NCBI RefSeq assembly: GCF_026341125.1
Contig: NZ_JAPEOR010000001.1
Span: 3,100,001 to 3,164,000 of the forward strand
Length of the DNA: 64,000 nucleotides
Direction: 5' to 3'
Source: Streptomyces sp. NBC_01142
GTDB lineage: Bacteria; Actinomycetota; Actinomycetes; Streptomycetales; Streptomycetaceae
The translations under genes were made by a program, and so were the position numbers. Positions 7,824 through 17,113 of the stretch are shown piece by piece (within the stretch, counting starts at the first letter, position 1; every line of letters begins with the position of its first letter). The notes under the pieces were generated by a model. The model had not been told where the DNA came from. It was given only the letters and a program-made list of their open reading frames with translations, and did not search any database.

Positions 7824-10532
7824 TCAGATCGCGTCGATGTCGAGGAAGTCCGGGAACTGATTCACCGAGCCCTCCGAGGAGCCCGACAGCGGCTGCTCGG
7901 CCCAGATGACCTTGCCCTCGGGGGTGTACCGGGTACCCCACCGCTGGCTGAGCTGCGCCACCAGGAAGAGCCCACGCCCGCCCTCGTCCGTGGTGGCGGC
8001 ATAGCGGAGATGGGGTGAGGTGCTGCTCCCGTCGGACACCTCACAGGTCAGCGTGCGATCGCGCAGCAGCCGTACGCGGACCGGGGCGGAGCCGTGTCGG
8101 ATCGCATTGGTGATCAACTCGCTGAGCATCAGCTCCGTGCCGAATGCGAGATCGGACAGGCCCCATTCCTCCAGCTTCTCCACGACGACGGCTCGCATGG
8201 CGCCCACCGCGCTCGGCTCGAACGCCACAGCCCAATCGACGACGTCACCGTCGCCGAGGGTTCGGGTCCGTGCGATGAGCAGAGCCACATCGTCGCGAGG
8301 ACGAGCCGGCAGGAGTGCGTCGAGAACCGCCTGGCAGCTCTCCTGCGGGTGCCGGTCGGGATGGCTCAGGGCTGTGCGCAGCAGTTCCAGTCCGTCGCCG
8401 ATGTCACGGGTGGGGTCCTCGACCAGTCCGTCCGTGTAGAGCACGAGCTGGCTGCCCTCGCTCAGGCTCAGCTCCGCCGTCTCGAACGGCATCCCGCCCA
8501 GCCCCAGCGGCGGTCCGGCCGGCAGCTCCATGATGTCCACCGTGCCGTCGGGGCTGACTACCAGCGGCGGCATGTGTCCCGCCCGTGCCACGATGCAGCG
8601 CTGGGACACCGGGTCGTAGACCGCGTACAGGCAGGTGGCGCCCAGTACGCCGCCGTCGCCCGCATCCCCGTCATGATCGATGCGCTGGACGAGGTCGTCG
8701 AGCCGGGCGAGCAGCTCGTCGGGCGGCAGGTCGAGTGACGAGAAGTTGTGCACCGCCGTCCGCAGCCGGCCCATGGTGGCCGCGGCGTGCAGTCCGTGCC
8801 CGACCACGTCGCCGACGACGAGCGCGACGCGGCAGCCCGGCAGCGGGATGACGTCGAACCAGTCGCCGCCCACCCCGGCCTGCGCGGGCTGGTAGTAGTG
8901 CGCCACCTCCACGGCGCTCTGGTCGGGCAGGGCGCGCGGCAGCAGGCTGCGCTGGAGCGTCACGGCCATGGCGTGCTCACGGGTGTACCGGCGGGCGTTG
9001 TCGATGCTGACCGCGGCCCGGGCGACCAGCTCCTCGGCCAGGGACAGATCTTCGTCGTCGAAGGGCTCCGGCTTCTGCGAGCGCCAGAAGGTGACGATTC
9101 CGAGTACGACGCCCCGCGATTTGAGGGGGGCTGTGATGAGGGAGTGGATGCCGTAGTCGATGATGCTCTGCGCCCGTGGCGGATCCTGCGCGTACCAGCC
9201 CGGCGCGTCGGCCAGGTCCGGTACCAGTTCGGCCTGGCCGCTGCTGAGGCCCCGCGCGTGTGGCGTGGACGGTTTGAAGTTGATCATTTTGCCGCGCGGA
9301 TAGAGAGGTTCGTCGTCGCGAATGCCGCTGACCGCCGTACGGCGCACGTCGGAGCTCGTGCCGGTCGGTTCGTCGCCGTGGAGTACAGGGTCCGCCAGAT
9401 CGACGGTCACGAAGTCCGCGAACCGGGGTACGGCGACATCCGCCAGCTCCTCGGCCGTCCGCGTCACGTCGAGACTGGTGCCGATGCCGATACCGGCGTC
9501 GTACAGCAGTTTCAGCCGTCGGCGAGCTGCTTCCGCCCGGCTGGTGAGGATGCGCATCTCGGTGGAGTCGCGGATGGTGACCACGGCCCCCTCGGGCTGG
9601 CCGCGGGGCATCGTCGGCCGCTGGTTGACCACCAGCAGCCGGTCCCCGGCCGCGAGGACCTCGTCCGTGGCCACCCGGCCGGACAGCAGGAGGCCGGCCA
9701 CGCGCTGGTCGAGTGCGGGCAGGCGTTCGATATCGCGTCCCTCCGCGTCGGCCGGCAGTGCGAGCAGCCGTCTGGCCTCGTCGTTCGCGAGCACCAGCCG
9801 ACCGTCCCCATCGGTGATCAGTACGCCCTCGCGGACGGCGTGCAGGACCGCGTCGTGGTGTTCGTACATCCGGGTCATCTCGAGGGGCCCGAGCCCGTGG
9901 GTCTGCCGCTGCAGCCGTCTGGTGATCAGTGCCGTGCCGACGGTGGCCACGCCCAGGCCGGCCGCGCTGACGCCGAGGATGACCGGAAGCTGCCGGTCGA
10001 CCACGCCGGTCACGTTCTCCACCGTGAGACCGGCCGACACCAGCGCAATGACCCGGCCGTTGGCGGAGGTCACCGGGACCACGGCCTGGATCTCCTGGCC
10101 GAGAGGCCCTCGCACGCTCTCGGTATGCACCCGGCCGGCCAGGGAGGGTGCGATCGTGCCCACGAATCGCTTGCCGATACGTTCGGGCTGGGGGTGCGTG
10201 TAGCGGATTCCGTCAGTGTTCATCACCACGATGAAGTCGACGCCCGCGGCCTTGCGCGTCTCTTCCGTGAGCGGCTGGAGGATCTTGGACGGGTCCGGGG
10301 TCCTCAGCACCGCGGGGAGCCCGATTGAGTGGGCGAATGTCTGGGCGACCCCCACCGATACGGCGCGGGCCTCACGATCGACGTCGTGGCGCGACTGGAG
10401 CACCAGCGCCAGTACGGCACCGGCAGCGAGCAGCACCACAACCGCCGCCTGGAGTATGAACACCTGTCCGGCGACGCTTCGTGGGTGCTTCCCGGTCAGT
10501 GACCGCACCAAGGCGCTCGGCACGGGTTGCAT
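7824..10532 (-). CDS. Membrane sensor: Cache-PAS-GAF-SpoIIE phosphatase with ATPase domain
   Basis: The 902-aa protein starts with a membrane helix (residues ~23-45). An extracellular CitA/DcuS-like Cache domain follows (AAGVDFIVVMNTDGIRYTHP, then ERIGKRFVG), then a second helix (~180-200). Inside the cell are PAS (~220-330), GAF (~345-510), SpoIIE phosphatase (~530-735; GGDWFDVIPL, GDVVGHGLHAAATM, RDDVALLIAR) and a C-terminal HATPase_c (~755-870; ELITNAIRHG, DEGGRGLFLV). Phosphatase plus anti-sigma-type kinase in one chain implies both switching activities on sigma-factor regulators, gated by an external ligand. The start has no clear ribosome-binding site, but an AT-rich patch just upstream (about 10540-10560) may be the promoter. 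Confidence 0.88.
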   Translation of the reverse strand: MQPVPSALVRSLTGKHPRSVAGQVFILQAAVVVLLAAGAVLALVLQSRHDVDREARAVSVGVAQTFAHSIGLPAVLRTPDPSKILQPLTEETRKAAGVDFIVVMNTDGIRYTHPQPERIGKRFVGTIAPSLAGRVHTESVRGPLGQEIQAVVPVTSANGRVIALVSAGLTVENVTGVVDRQLPVILGVSAAGLGVATVGTALITRRLQRQTHGLGPLEMTRMYEHHDAVLHAVREGVLITDGDGRLVLANDEARRLLALPADAEGRDIERLPALDQRVAGLLLSGRVATDEVLAAGDRLLVVNQRPTMPRGQPEGAVVTIRDSTEMRILTSRAEAARRRLKLLYDAGIGIGTSLDVTRTAEELADVAVPRFADFVTVDLADPVLHGDEPTGTSSDVRRTAVSGIRDDEPLYPRGKMINFKPSTPHARGLSSGQAELVPDLADAPGWYAQDPPRAQSIIDYGIHSLITAPLKSRGVVLGIVTFWRSQKPEPFDDEDLSLAEELVARAAVSIDNARRYTREHAMAVTLQRSLLPRALPDQSAVEVAHYYQPAQAGVGGDWFDVIPLPGCRVALVVGDVVGHGLHAAATMGRLRTAVHNFSSLDLPPDELLARLDDLVQRIDHDGDAGDGGVLGATCLYAVYDPVSQRCIVARAGHMPPLVVSPDGTVDIMELPAGPPLGLGGMPFETAELSLSEGSQLVLYTDGLVEDPTRDIGDGLELLRTALSHPDRHPQESCQAVLDALLPARPRDDVALLIARTRTLGDGDVVDWAVAFEPSAVGAMRAVVVEKLEEWGLSDLAFGTELMLSELITNAIRHGSAPVRVRLLRDRTLTCEVSDGSSTSPHLRYAATTDEGGRGLFLVAQLSQRWGTRYTPEGKVIWAEQPLSGSSEGSVNQFPDFLDIDAI

Positions 10533-11198
10533 GGATGAATCACATTTTCATTTAACACCGCAGAGCCTTCGAGGGACGGGCCGAAACCGGCGGACGGCTC
10601 GCACGACCTGCCGGACGCCGCTCGTGGGCGTGGAGCGTGGGCACCACGTGATCAAGGTGTCTGCCGGGGAACCCGCCGGCCCCGCGGCCATCACCTGCGG
10701 GCCTGCGGCAGGGGCGCCGGGATCGTGTCGTACATACCGCGCTGCGGCTGACGCAGACCCCGAAGACGCCCGCCGGATGGGCACCGGCGCGGCCGGCTCC
10801 TTACGGGGACGGGCGGGCGTCGTTCTTCCCGGACTTCTTGTCCGCTGTCGGAACCTCTGACGCCACCGGCACTCTCCCTCGCGGAGCAGCATCCGCGCCG
10901 GTCCGGGAGCCGTGACTCGAAACCGACCAGGGTGACGTGCTCGTCCGCCGACGGCTCGATCCATGACGTGGCGCAGGCTCGTGCGGGACAGATCGACAGC
11001 CGACGGGTGGCCAAGCTCGCGAAGCTCCTGGTTCAGACGGTGAATCTTGGCCGTGACCCGTCTGTCAGGCGCTTCGTCGTTCATGCTGTACGGGATGACC
11101 ACCCAACGCGCCCGGCCCGCCCGCCAGGTTGCGAAGGCTCAGTCTGTAGGTGCCTCGCTGTAGTTGCCTCGATCACCGGACCGGAGGAGCACAGAACC
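10533..11198. other. Intergenic region with a possible 21-aa ORF
   Basis: No convincing full gene lies in these 666 bases. The minus strand carries a candidate 21-aa ORF (10801-10866), starting at GTG with GGAG seven bases upstream and rich in Lys, Ser and Asp. Also on the minus strand, an ORF near 11080 begins MNDEAPDRRVTAKIHRLNQE with plausible codons but degenerates after ~45 residues. Both are weakly supported. Confidence 0.3.
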
Positions 11199-12374
11199 AT
11201 GCCGGAAGCAGCCGACGCCCCCGTGATCCTGAGCAATGAGCCAGGATCGTTCGCCTGGGGGGTTCTGGCCGAGCGGCATCCGGCGCTCATCCAGAAGGTC
11301 CGGGACGCCTTCCCCTACGGCCCCGAACAGCGCCGCGCGCTCGACGCCCTGCTGAAGAGCGGCACCGAGGGGGTGATCGAACCGCTCGGCGCGGGAGCGC
11401 ACGACCGGGAGCAGTGGGACGAGTGGGGACGGGAGTACTTCGGCCTGCCCTGGTTCGACGCGCCGTTCCTGTGGGCCGAGAGCTACTTCTATCGCCGGCT
11501 CCTCGGTGCTGTCGGGTACTTCGCGGCCGGGCCCTGGCAGGCAATCGACCCGTTCCGCCCGTTCAAGCTGCTGGAACTCCAGACCTCGGAGGCCGACGAG
11601 GAACTGGCCGCGCTCGACCGGCTCGCACAGCGGCCGTCCGACGAGCAGGACCGGGCGCTGGTCCACGGCTCGCTCTGGGGCAACCGCGCGGACCTCGGCT
11701 TCCACATGTCCTCCGGCGCTGCGGCGACGGAGGCCGCAGACTCACATCTGGTCGCGGACGACAGCGAGTTGCTGTGGTCGCTGCTGCCCGGCGGAGCCGC
11801 GGGCACCCTGTGCCTGGTCGCGGACAACGCCGGACGGGAACTCATCCCCGACCTGATCCTCATCGACCACCTCCTCCGGCACCACCACGCCGAGCGGGTC
11901 GTCCTGCACGTCAAGCCGTACCCCTACTTCGTCTCCGATGCCACGACCGCCGACGTCGTCGACTGCCTGCGCCGCCTGGCCCGGGCCCAGGGGGTTGCGG
12001 TCGAGGTCGGCAAGCGCCTGTGGTCGGCGATGGGCAGCGGTCGGCTCACGGTCCGGGCCCACCCTTTCTCCTGCGCGCCGCTGCCGTACTCCGAGATGCC
12101 GGACGATCTCCGGCAGGAGTTCGCCGAGGCCACCGTGACCATCATGAAGGGTGACCTGAACTACCGGCGCCTCGTGGGCGATCAACTGTGGTCTCCCACC
12201 ACGCCCTTCGCAGACCGCACCGCGTACTTCCCCGGCCCGGTGGCTGCATTTCGTACGTTGAAGTCCGACGTCATCGTCGGTCTCGACGAGCGCACCGAGT
12301 CCGCGCTCGTCGCGGCGCACGCACAGCGGTGGCGTACGAGGGGGACCCATGCGCTGATCCAGGTGCGGACGTGA
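11199..12374 (+). CDS. DUF89 / ARMT1-like metal-dependent damage-control phosphatase
   Basis: The 391-aa protein belongs to the DUF89 (ARMT1) family. These are metal-dependent phosphatases that remove phosphate from damaged sugar-phosphate metabolites. Family signatures are visible: SLWGNRADLGFHMSSG, LVADNAGRELIPDLILIDHLL with the metal-binding Asp/Asn pair, HVKPYPYFVSD, and TIMKGDLNYRRLVGDQ with the KGDxNYRRL motif. Length matches the family. ATG 11199 is preceded by GGAGGA ten bases upstream; a longer in-frame extension to 10932 lacks coding character. The gene stands alone and converges on the serine hydrolase gene. Confidence 0.88.
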   Translation: MPEAADAPVILSNEPGSFAWGVLAERHPALIQKVRDAFPYGPEQRRALDALLKSGTEGVIEPLGAGAHDREQWDEWGREYFGLPWFDAPFLWAESYFYRRLLGAVGYFAAGPWQAIDPFRPFKLLELQTSEADEELAALDRLAQRPSDEQDRALVHGSLWGNRADLGFHMSSGAAATEAADSHLVADDSELLWSLLPGGAAGTLCLVADNAGRELIPDLILIDHLLRHHHAERVVLHVKPYPYFVSDATTADVVDCLRRLARAQGVAVEVGKRLWSAMGSGRLTVRAHPFSCAPLPYSEMPDDLRQEFAEATVTIMKGDLNYRRLVGDQLWSPTTPFADRTAYFPGPVAAFRTLKSDVIVGLDERTESALVAAHAQRWRTRGTHALIQVRT

Positions 12375-12681
12375 CGACGGCAGCGTGACGCACCTGCCGG
12401 CGTCCCTCGCCCATCTCGCCCGGGACGGGGACAGCCTGTCGGCGCTCGTCGGGCTCGTACCGTCATCGCCAAGGACCGCCCGGACCGCCGTCGTGCTCTG
12501 GAGCCGCCCCGCCAGGATCGGGCGACGCCGGTCGCGGTGGCGACCTGCCCGCCCGAGCCGGCCCGCACCGAAGCCTGCACCCGGAGCTTCACGTGCTCGG
12601 TTTCGTCGTCTCCTCTGCGGCGCTGCCCCGCGGGGCCGCCATGTTTCACGCCCCGGAGGGGGCCGCCCGGGTGAGTCCTGC
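12375..12681. other. Intergenic region between convergent genes
   Basis: These 307 bases lie between the 3' ends of the DUF89 gene and the serine-hydrolase gene. I see no gene and no perfect hairpin. Confidence 0.4.
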
Positions 12682-13857
12682 TCAGTCGCCGCTCAGCGGC
12701 ATGTCCGGGGCCACATGGTTGGCGATCGAAACCAAGAGCGCCGTACTGAAATTCTCGCTGGCGTTGTTACCGATCCCCTGTGTCCCGACCGTCGCGATCG
12801 TGATCTTCTTGGACGGCAGATAGGCGACCGTTGCCTGGTAGCCGGCGAACGACGGATTCTGCAGGAGCCAGGTGTTCTGCACGGCCAAGCCAAGGGCATA
12901 GGAGGTATTCGACGAAACCTTGGAGACGGGTGTGATCTGTTCCTTGTGCGACTCGGGCGTCAGCAACTTCCCTTCGCCCAGCGCCGTCACGGACTTCCCC
13001 AGATCCTCCAGTGTTCCCGTCATGATCGCTCCGGGTGCCAGTGTCCATGACGGATTCCAGTAGGTGGAGTCCTCGAATACGCGCCGTTCGTTGTCGAAGG
13101 CATGGAGCACCGGGGGCGGGATCTCGGCCGTGGACGGGTTGTCGGTCTGAGTCAGGCCGAGCGGCTTCAGGATGTCATTCCGCATCACTTCCGCCAGGGG
13201 CTTCTTCTCCACCTTCGAGATGATGTCACCCAGGATCACCCAATTGGCGTGCGAGTACACAAAACCCGTTCCCGGGGGTTTCACGAGGGGCTTGGAGACG
13301 GCGATCTTCACCCGTTCTCCCGCCGTCCACTCGCGGAACGGATTCTTGTAGAGTTCGGCCAAGAACGTACGATCCTGGACGTAGTCCGAGTATCCAGAGG
13401 TGGTAGAGGCCAGCATCTTCAGTGTGATCTCGTCCGCGTGCGGAAGGTCGGGGCGCCACCGGGAAATCTTGTCGTCGAGCTTGACCTTGCCCTCGTCGAC
13501 GAGCTTGAGGATTTCGGTCGTCAAATAGGGAATCGCAACCGATCCGATCCGGAAATGCATGTCCGTCGAAACGGGGACGCCCGTCATCGATTCTCCTGAA
13601 GCGACGGTCGTAACTCTCTTTCCGTCGACCCATACCCCTGCCATGACTGCGTTGAGCTTGTACTTCTTCAGGGCGTCTGCGACCTGCTTCCTGGTGAACG
13701 CGGAAGTGCCGGCCGGAATGCACGTGTCGCCTTGAGCGATCTGGCCGGACGGACATGCCTTCGGCGCGCTCTCGGCCTCACTGGCTACGCAGCCCGCCAG
13801 CGAAGCACCCAAAAGAAGTAGCAGGCACACGAGGGTAACTGTCCTGGGTCGACGCAC
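12682..13857 (-). CDS. Beta-lactamase-family serine hydrolase-like lipoprotein, probably inactive
   Basis: The 391-aa protein opens with a lipoprotein signal (LLLLLGASLAGC, lipid-bearing Cys23). It then shows the class C beta-lactamase / DD-peptidase fold (Pfam Beta-lactamase): MHFRIGSVAIPYL, KLVDEGKVKLDDKISRW, MLASTTSGYSDY and FVYSHANWVILGDIISK. The usual SxxK active-site motif reads S106-V-A-I109, so the general-base lysine is missing. The YxN motif reads YSH. It is therefore unlikely to act as a peptidase or lactamase in the normal way and may bind peptidoglycan or peptides outside the membrane. GTG 13857 follows GGAGG seven bases upstream. GC content is lower than in neighbouring genes, hinting at acquisition. 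Confidence 0.82.
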   Translation of the reverse strand: MRRPRTVTLVCLLLLLGASLAGCVASEAESAPKACPSGQIAQGDTCIPAGTSAFTRKQVADALKKYKLNAVMAGVWVDGKRVTTVASGESMTGVPVSTDMHFRIGSVAIPYLTTEILKLVDEGKVKLDDKISRWRPDLPHADEITLKMLASTTSGYSDYVQDRTFLAELYKNPFREWTAGERVKIAVSKPLVKPPGTGFVYSHANWVILGDIISKVEKKPLAEVMRNDILKPLGLTQTDNPSTAEIPPPVLHAFDNERRVFEDSTYWNPSWTLAPGAIMTGTLEDLGKSVTALGEGKLLTPESHKEQITPVSKVSSNTSYALGLAVQNTWLLQNPSFAGYQATVAYLPSKKITIATVGTQGIGNNASENFSTALLVSIANHVAPDMPLSGD

Positions 13858-14101
13858 CGCGGAACCTCCCTACAGGTCGAGGCTGAGATCCTCGAAGGCT
13901 GAGATCCCCCTGTCGCAATTTCGGGCCCCGTTCCGCATGCTAACCGTCGGCGTCATCTGTCGCGCTTCAGAAGAATTCCAGGAGCTCCTGAATGGGCGCG
14001 ATCGCGAACACGCACTGCGCGGGAGCCGCCGACCGCGACCGTCCCAGGCGCCTACTGAGGGAAGGTGGCCCCGGCCGACGAGACTGACGCACGCAGCGCG
14101 C

Positions 14102-14695
14102 TCAGGAGTCCTGCCGGATACGCGCGTGAAGGTGCACGTCGTGCCAGCCGTCCGCATGCAGCCAGGCCCTGCGACGGATGCCCTCCTCCTCGAACCCGGC
14201 CTTGATCGCGACGCGGCAAGACGGCCGATTGGCGGTCGAATGCTCAAGTTCGATTCGGTGGAACCCGCCCTTCCCCAGCGCCCAGCGAGTCAGCACCATG
14301 ACCGCGCGGGGGCACAGTCCACCACCGCGTGCTGACGGCACCATCCAGTAGGCGAGTTCAGCCTTGCCATCCGTCAGGACCAGTGACTTCAGAGCGACCC
14401 GGCCCAGAAGCGTGTCACTTTCGGCGTCGACCACCGCCCAGTGAGCGCCCGTCTCCTCCCGCCAACCGCTCCGCCACCCTTCGATCCACTCCCGCGCCTC
14501 ATCCAGGGAATCAGCCCTCCGCACATGCCAGCGTTGGATTGCCGGATCCTGGAACGCCTCCCTCACGGCAGCAGCATCTGTGAGCAGCCAAGGACGCAGC
14601 AGCACATCATCTCCGACCGGCAAAGTGGGCTGGTCGGATTCGGCAAGATGACCAACGGACATCGCGGGAGCGACCAAAGAAGGCATGACCAGCAT
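14102..14695 (-). CDS. GNAT-family N-acetyltransferase (RimJ/RimL-like)
   Basis: The protein (197 aa from ATG 14695) has the GNAT fold of the RimJ/RimL type: LLRPWLLTDAAAVREAFQDP at the N-terminus, a central LGRVALKSLVL strand, the acetyl-CoA loop in MVPSARGGGLCPRAVMVLTRWAL, and the terminal HSTANRPSCRVAIKAGFEEEGI helix. It would transfer an acetyl group to a protein N-terminus or small amine. The start is uncertain: ATG 14695, 14686 and 14662 are all possible and none has a strong ribosome site. The gene is monocistronic. Confidence 0.82.
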   Translation of the reverse strand: MLVMPSLVAPAMSVGHLAESDQPTLPVGDDVLLRPWLLTDAAAVREAFQDPAIQRWHVRRADSLDEAREWIEGWRSGWREETGAHWAVVDAESDTLLGRVALKSLVLTDGKAELAYWMVPSARGGGLCPRAVMVLTRWALGKGGFHRIELEHSTANRPSCRVAIKAGFEEEGIRRRAWLHADGWHDVHLHARIRQDS

Positions 14696-14929
14696 TCTGC
14701 CGAAGACGCCTTGCGGCACAGGCCGCTGTCTCCCCATGGGCTATCGATATGTCCGCCCGCAGGCACCGTTCACGTCGCAACGCTCCCTGGCGGTTCGTCC
14801 GTCAGTGAGCGCAGGCATCCCGGTGCGATGGAGTGCCATGTCGTCGAGCCGGCCGCGGACGGCTCCTGTGTGCGCCCGAGCGGCCCTCGCGGGTCCCGAC
14901 CGCTCGGGACATCCGCCCGGCTCGGCGAA

Positions 14930-14963
14930 GTGCCCCGGAGAAGCCGACGGCTCTCCGGGGCAC
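14930..14963 (-). terminator. Perfect terminator hairpin of the metalloprotease gene
   Basis: Arms GTGCCCCGGAGA (14930-14941) and TCTCCGGGGCAC (14952-14963) pair perfectly around a 10-base loop, 17 bases after the stop of the M4 peptidase. This position fits a factor-independent terminator. Confidence 0.85.
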
Positions 14964-14980
14964 TCGACACAAGGGCGCGG

Positions 14981-16534
14981 TTACTTGACGTTGACCGCTG
15001 CCCAGGCGGCGGCGACGGTCTTCGCCTCGGTCCCGTCAGCTCCGTACAGGTCGTTCGCCGCCTTCACGGTCGCCTCACGGGCGGCCTTGTAGTCGGTCGT
15101 CGAAGTCATGTACGCGGTGAGGGCCTTGTACCAGATCTTGTAGGCCTTCTCCCGGCCGATCCCGGCGACGGTCGAGCCGTCCGAGGTGGGGGAGTCGTAC
15201 GCGACACCGTTGATCGTCTTCTTGCCGCTGCCCTCGGCCAGCAGATAGAAGAAGTGGTTGGCGATGCCCGAGGAGTGGTGGACATCGGCGTCGCCGGCGC
15301 CCTCCTTCCAGGCGTCCAGCGATTTGCCGTCCTTGCTCGGCTTGTCCATGTAGCGCAGCGGGGTGCCGTCTCCGCGAATGTCGATCTTTTCGCCGATGAG
15401 ATAGTCGCCGACGTCTTCCTTGTTGTCGGCGAAGAACTCGACCGAGGTGCCGAAGATGTCGCTGGTCGCCTCGTTGAGTCCACCGGACTCACCGCTGTAC
15501 TCCAGGTTGGCGGTGTGCGAGGTCAGACCGTGGCTCATCTCGTGGCCCGCCACGTCGATCTCGGTGAGGGGCCTCTTGTTGCCCTCTCCGTCGCCGTAGG
15601 TCATGCAGAAGCAGCTGTCGTCCCAGAAGGCGTTGACGTACGCGTTGCCGTAGTGGACCCGGGAGTAGGCGGCTTTGCCGTCGCCCGCGATCCCGTTGCG
15701 CCCCAGCTCCGCCTTGTAGAAGTCCCAGGTCACGGCGGCCCCGTAGTGGGCGTCGACGGCGGCGGTCTGCCGGTCGGAGTTGCTGCCGTCGCCCCACTTG
15801 TCGTCGTCGTCCGACAGGAGCTCGCCGGTGCCGCTCTGGCCCTGGGCCAGGTCGTACGTCTTGTGGCCACCGCGCTCGCCGTCGGTGAGCTCGAAACCGG
15901 ATCCGCCCTTGGTGGTGGTGAGGGGGACCTCACCGCTGTACTGGCTGGTGCCGGTGCCGGTCTCGATGGCCTCGTACTGGTGGAGCTTCTTACCGGTGGC
16001 GGCGTCGGTGATGACGTGCAGTCTGCTGGGAGTGCCGTCCTTCTGGACACCGGACTTGACGGTCTCGAAGGCGAGGACAGGCTTGCCCTTGCCGGCCCAG
16101 ATCACCTTGCGGGCACCGGCGACGGCCCGTCGCGCCGTGTTGGTGGTCGCCACCTGTATTCGGGCGTCGTTCGCCTTGTCCACACTCTTGAGCTTGCCGT
16201 TCTTGGCGGTGTGGGTGACGAGGTCGCCGCCGAGGACCGGCAGCCCGGCGTAGGTGCGCTCGTAGCGGGTGTGTACGGTGCCGTCGGCGTCCTTGACGAC
16301 GTCACGGACGACCAGCTTCTCCTCGGAGCCGAGCCCCAGTTGTCCGGCGGCCGTGACGGACTGCGCCTGGGCCGCCTTGATGACTGCGGCGCGCTCGGAA
16401 GCACGCGGCGCCGGGGTGGGGCTGTCGGCGCGGTCGGGGACGGCGGTTGCCGAACCGGTCTCCACGCCGACGACGAGCATGGCGGCAGCGGCCACGAGGG
16501 CAGCGGCGCGCCGGGTGTTCTTGTGGGGGGTCAT
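14981..16534 (-). CDS. Secreted thermolysin-like M4 zinc metalloprotease
   Basis: The 517-aa preproenzyme has a Sec signal (RRAAALVAAAAMLVVGVETG), an FTP/PepSY propeptide (to about residue 200) and the M4 catalytic domain. The zinc site is DVAGHEMSHGLTSH (HExxH) with the third ligand in GGLNEATSDIFG. The distal active-site histidine is in DADVHHSSGIANHFF. Length and order match Streptomyces neutral proteases, which degrade external protein. ATG 16534 has GGAG five bases upstream. The gene ends at a perfect hairpin and is probably monocistronic. Confidence 0.95.
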   Translation of the reverse strand: MTPHKNTRRAAALVAAAAMLVVGVETGSATAVPDRADSPTPAPRASERAAVIKAAQAQSVTAAGQLGLGSEEKLVVRDVVKDADGTVHTRYERTYAGLPVLGGDLVTHTAKNGKLKSVDKANDARIQVATTNTARRAVAGARKVIWAGKGKPVLAFETVKSGVQKDGTPSRLHVITDAATGKKLHQYEAIETGTGTSQYSGEVPLTTTKGGSGFELTDGERGGHKTYDLAQGQSGTGELLSDDDDKWGDGSNSDRQTAAVDAHYGAAVTWDFYKAELGRNGIAGDGKAAYSRVHYGNAYVNAFWDDSCFCMTYGDGEGNKRPLTEIDVAGHEMSHGLTSHTANLEYSGESGGLNEATSDIFGTSVEFFADNKEDVGDYLIGEKIDIRGDGTPLRYMDKPSKDGKSLDAWKEGAGDADVHHSSGIANHFFYLLAEGSGKKTINGVAYDSPTSDGSTVAGIGREKAYKIWYKALTAYMTSTTDYKAAREATVKAANDLYGADGTEAKTVAAAWAAVNVK

Positions 16535-17113
16535 GCGATCTCCATCGCTTGTCCTGTGGGGGGTTGACCGCGACTGAGCGTGCCACCGAACGAGCGGAAT
16601 CGACCGAGCGCTGACAATTACCTCACAACTTTTTGACCAGCTCTTGTCCGACTGGGGTGTCTCTCTATCCGATATCCGACAATCCTTGACGTCCTGTCAG
16701 CACTGTTTGTGCACAACCGGATTGACAGTGACCTGCTCGGGGCGGGGGATATCGGCCGGAACGGCTGTGGTGCGTGGCGCGTTCGTATCCCGTTGGCTGA
16801 ACCGGCTCGTGATGCGACGATCCGGGCCCTGCAGCCCCTCGCTCCCGAGGAATCCAACTCCGTTGGACACCCAGGGTTTACATGCGCTCGACCTGCCCGG
16901 CCGAGGGGACTTGCTATGGTGCTACTCATCGGTAGTAGCCGAACGGGGGGCACGAGGAGTCGGTGGACGCATCGCCGCAACTCCTCGTGCGGGCGGTCGA
17001 GACGGACGACCTGGCAAGGGGGCCAGGTCGGCGACGACTTCTGCGCATACGTACGACGCGGCCCCGGACTCCGGCTTCCTCGCCCACCTATCCGGACAGG
17101 TGAGACTCGTTAC
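16535..17113. other. Divergent intergenic region upstream of the polyketide genes
   Basis: These 579 bases separate the protease gene from the acyl-AMP ligase gene and should carry both promoters. The stretch 16615-16760 is notably AT-richer than its surroundings and contains TTGACA (16722-16727) and TTGACG (about 16687), candidate -35 boxes on the plus strand. No well-placed -10 partner could be assigned. The in-frame extension of the ligase back to 16709 lacks coding character. Confidence 0.4.

Noticed and set aside
13870..14247. Minus-strand ORF between the serine hydrolase and GNAT genes
   Set aside because: It is Arg/Ser/Cys-rich and overlaps the GNAT gene out of frame; no ribosome site.
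16709..17113. N-terminal extension of the acyl-AMP ligase
   Set aside because: Codon use is not gene-like, and FAAL homology begins at the ATG at 17114.
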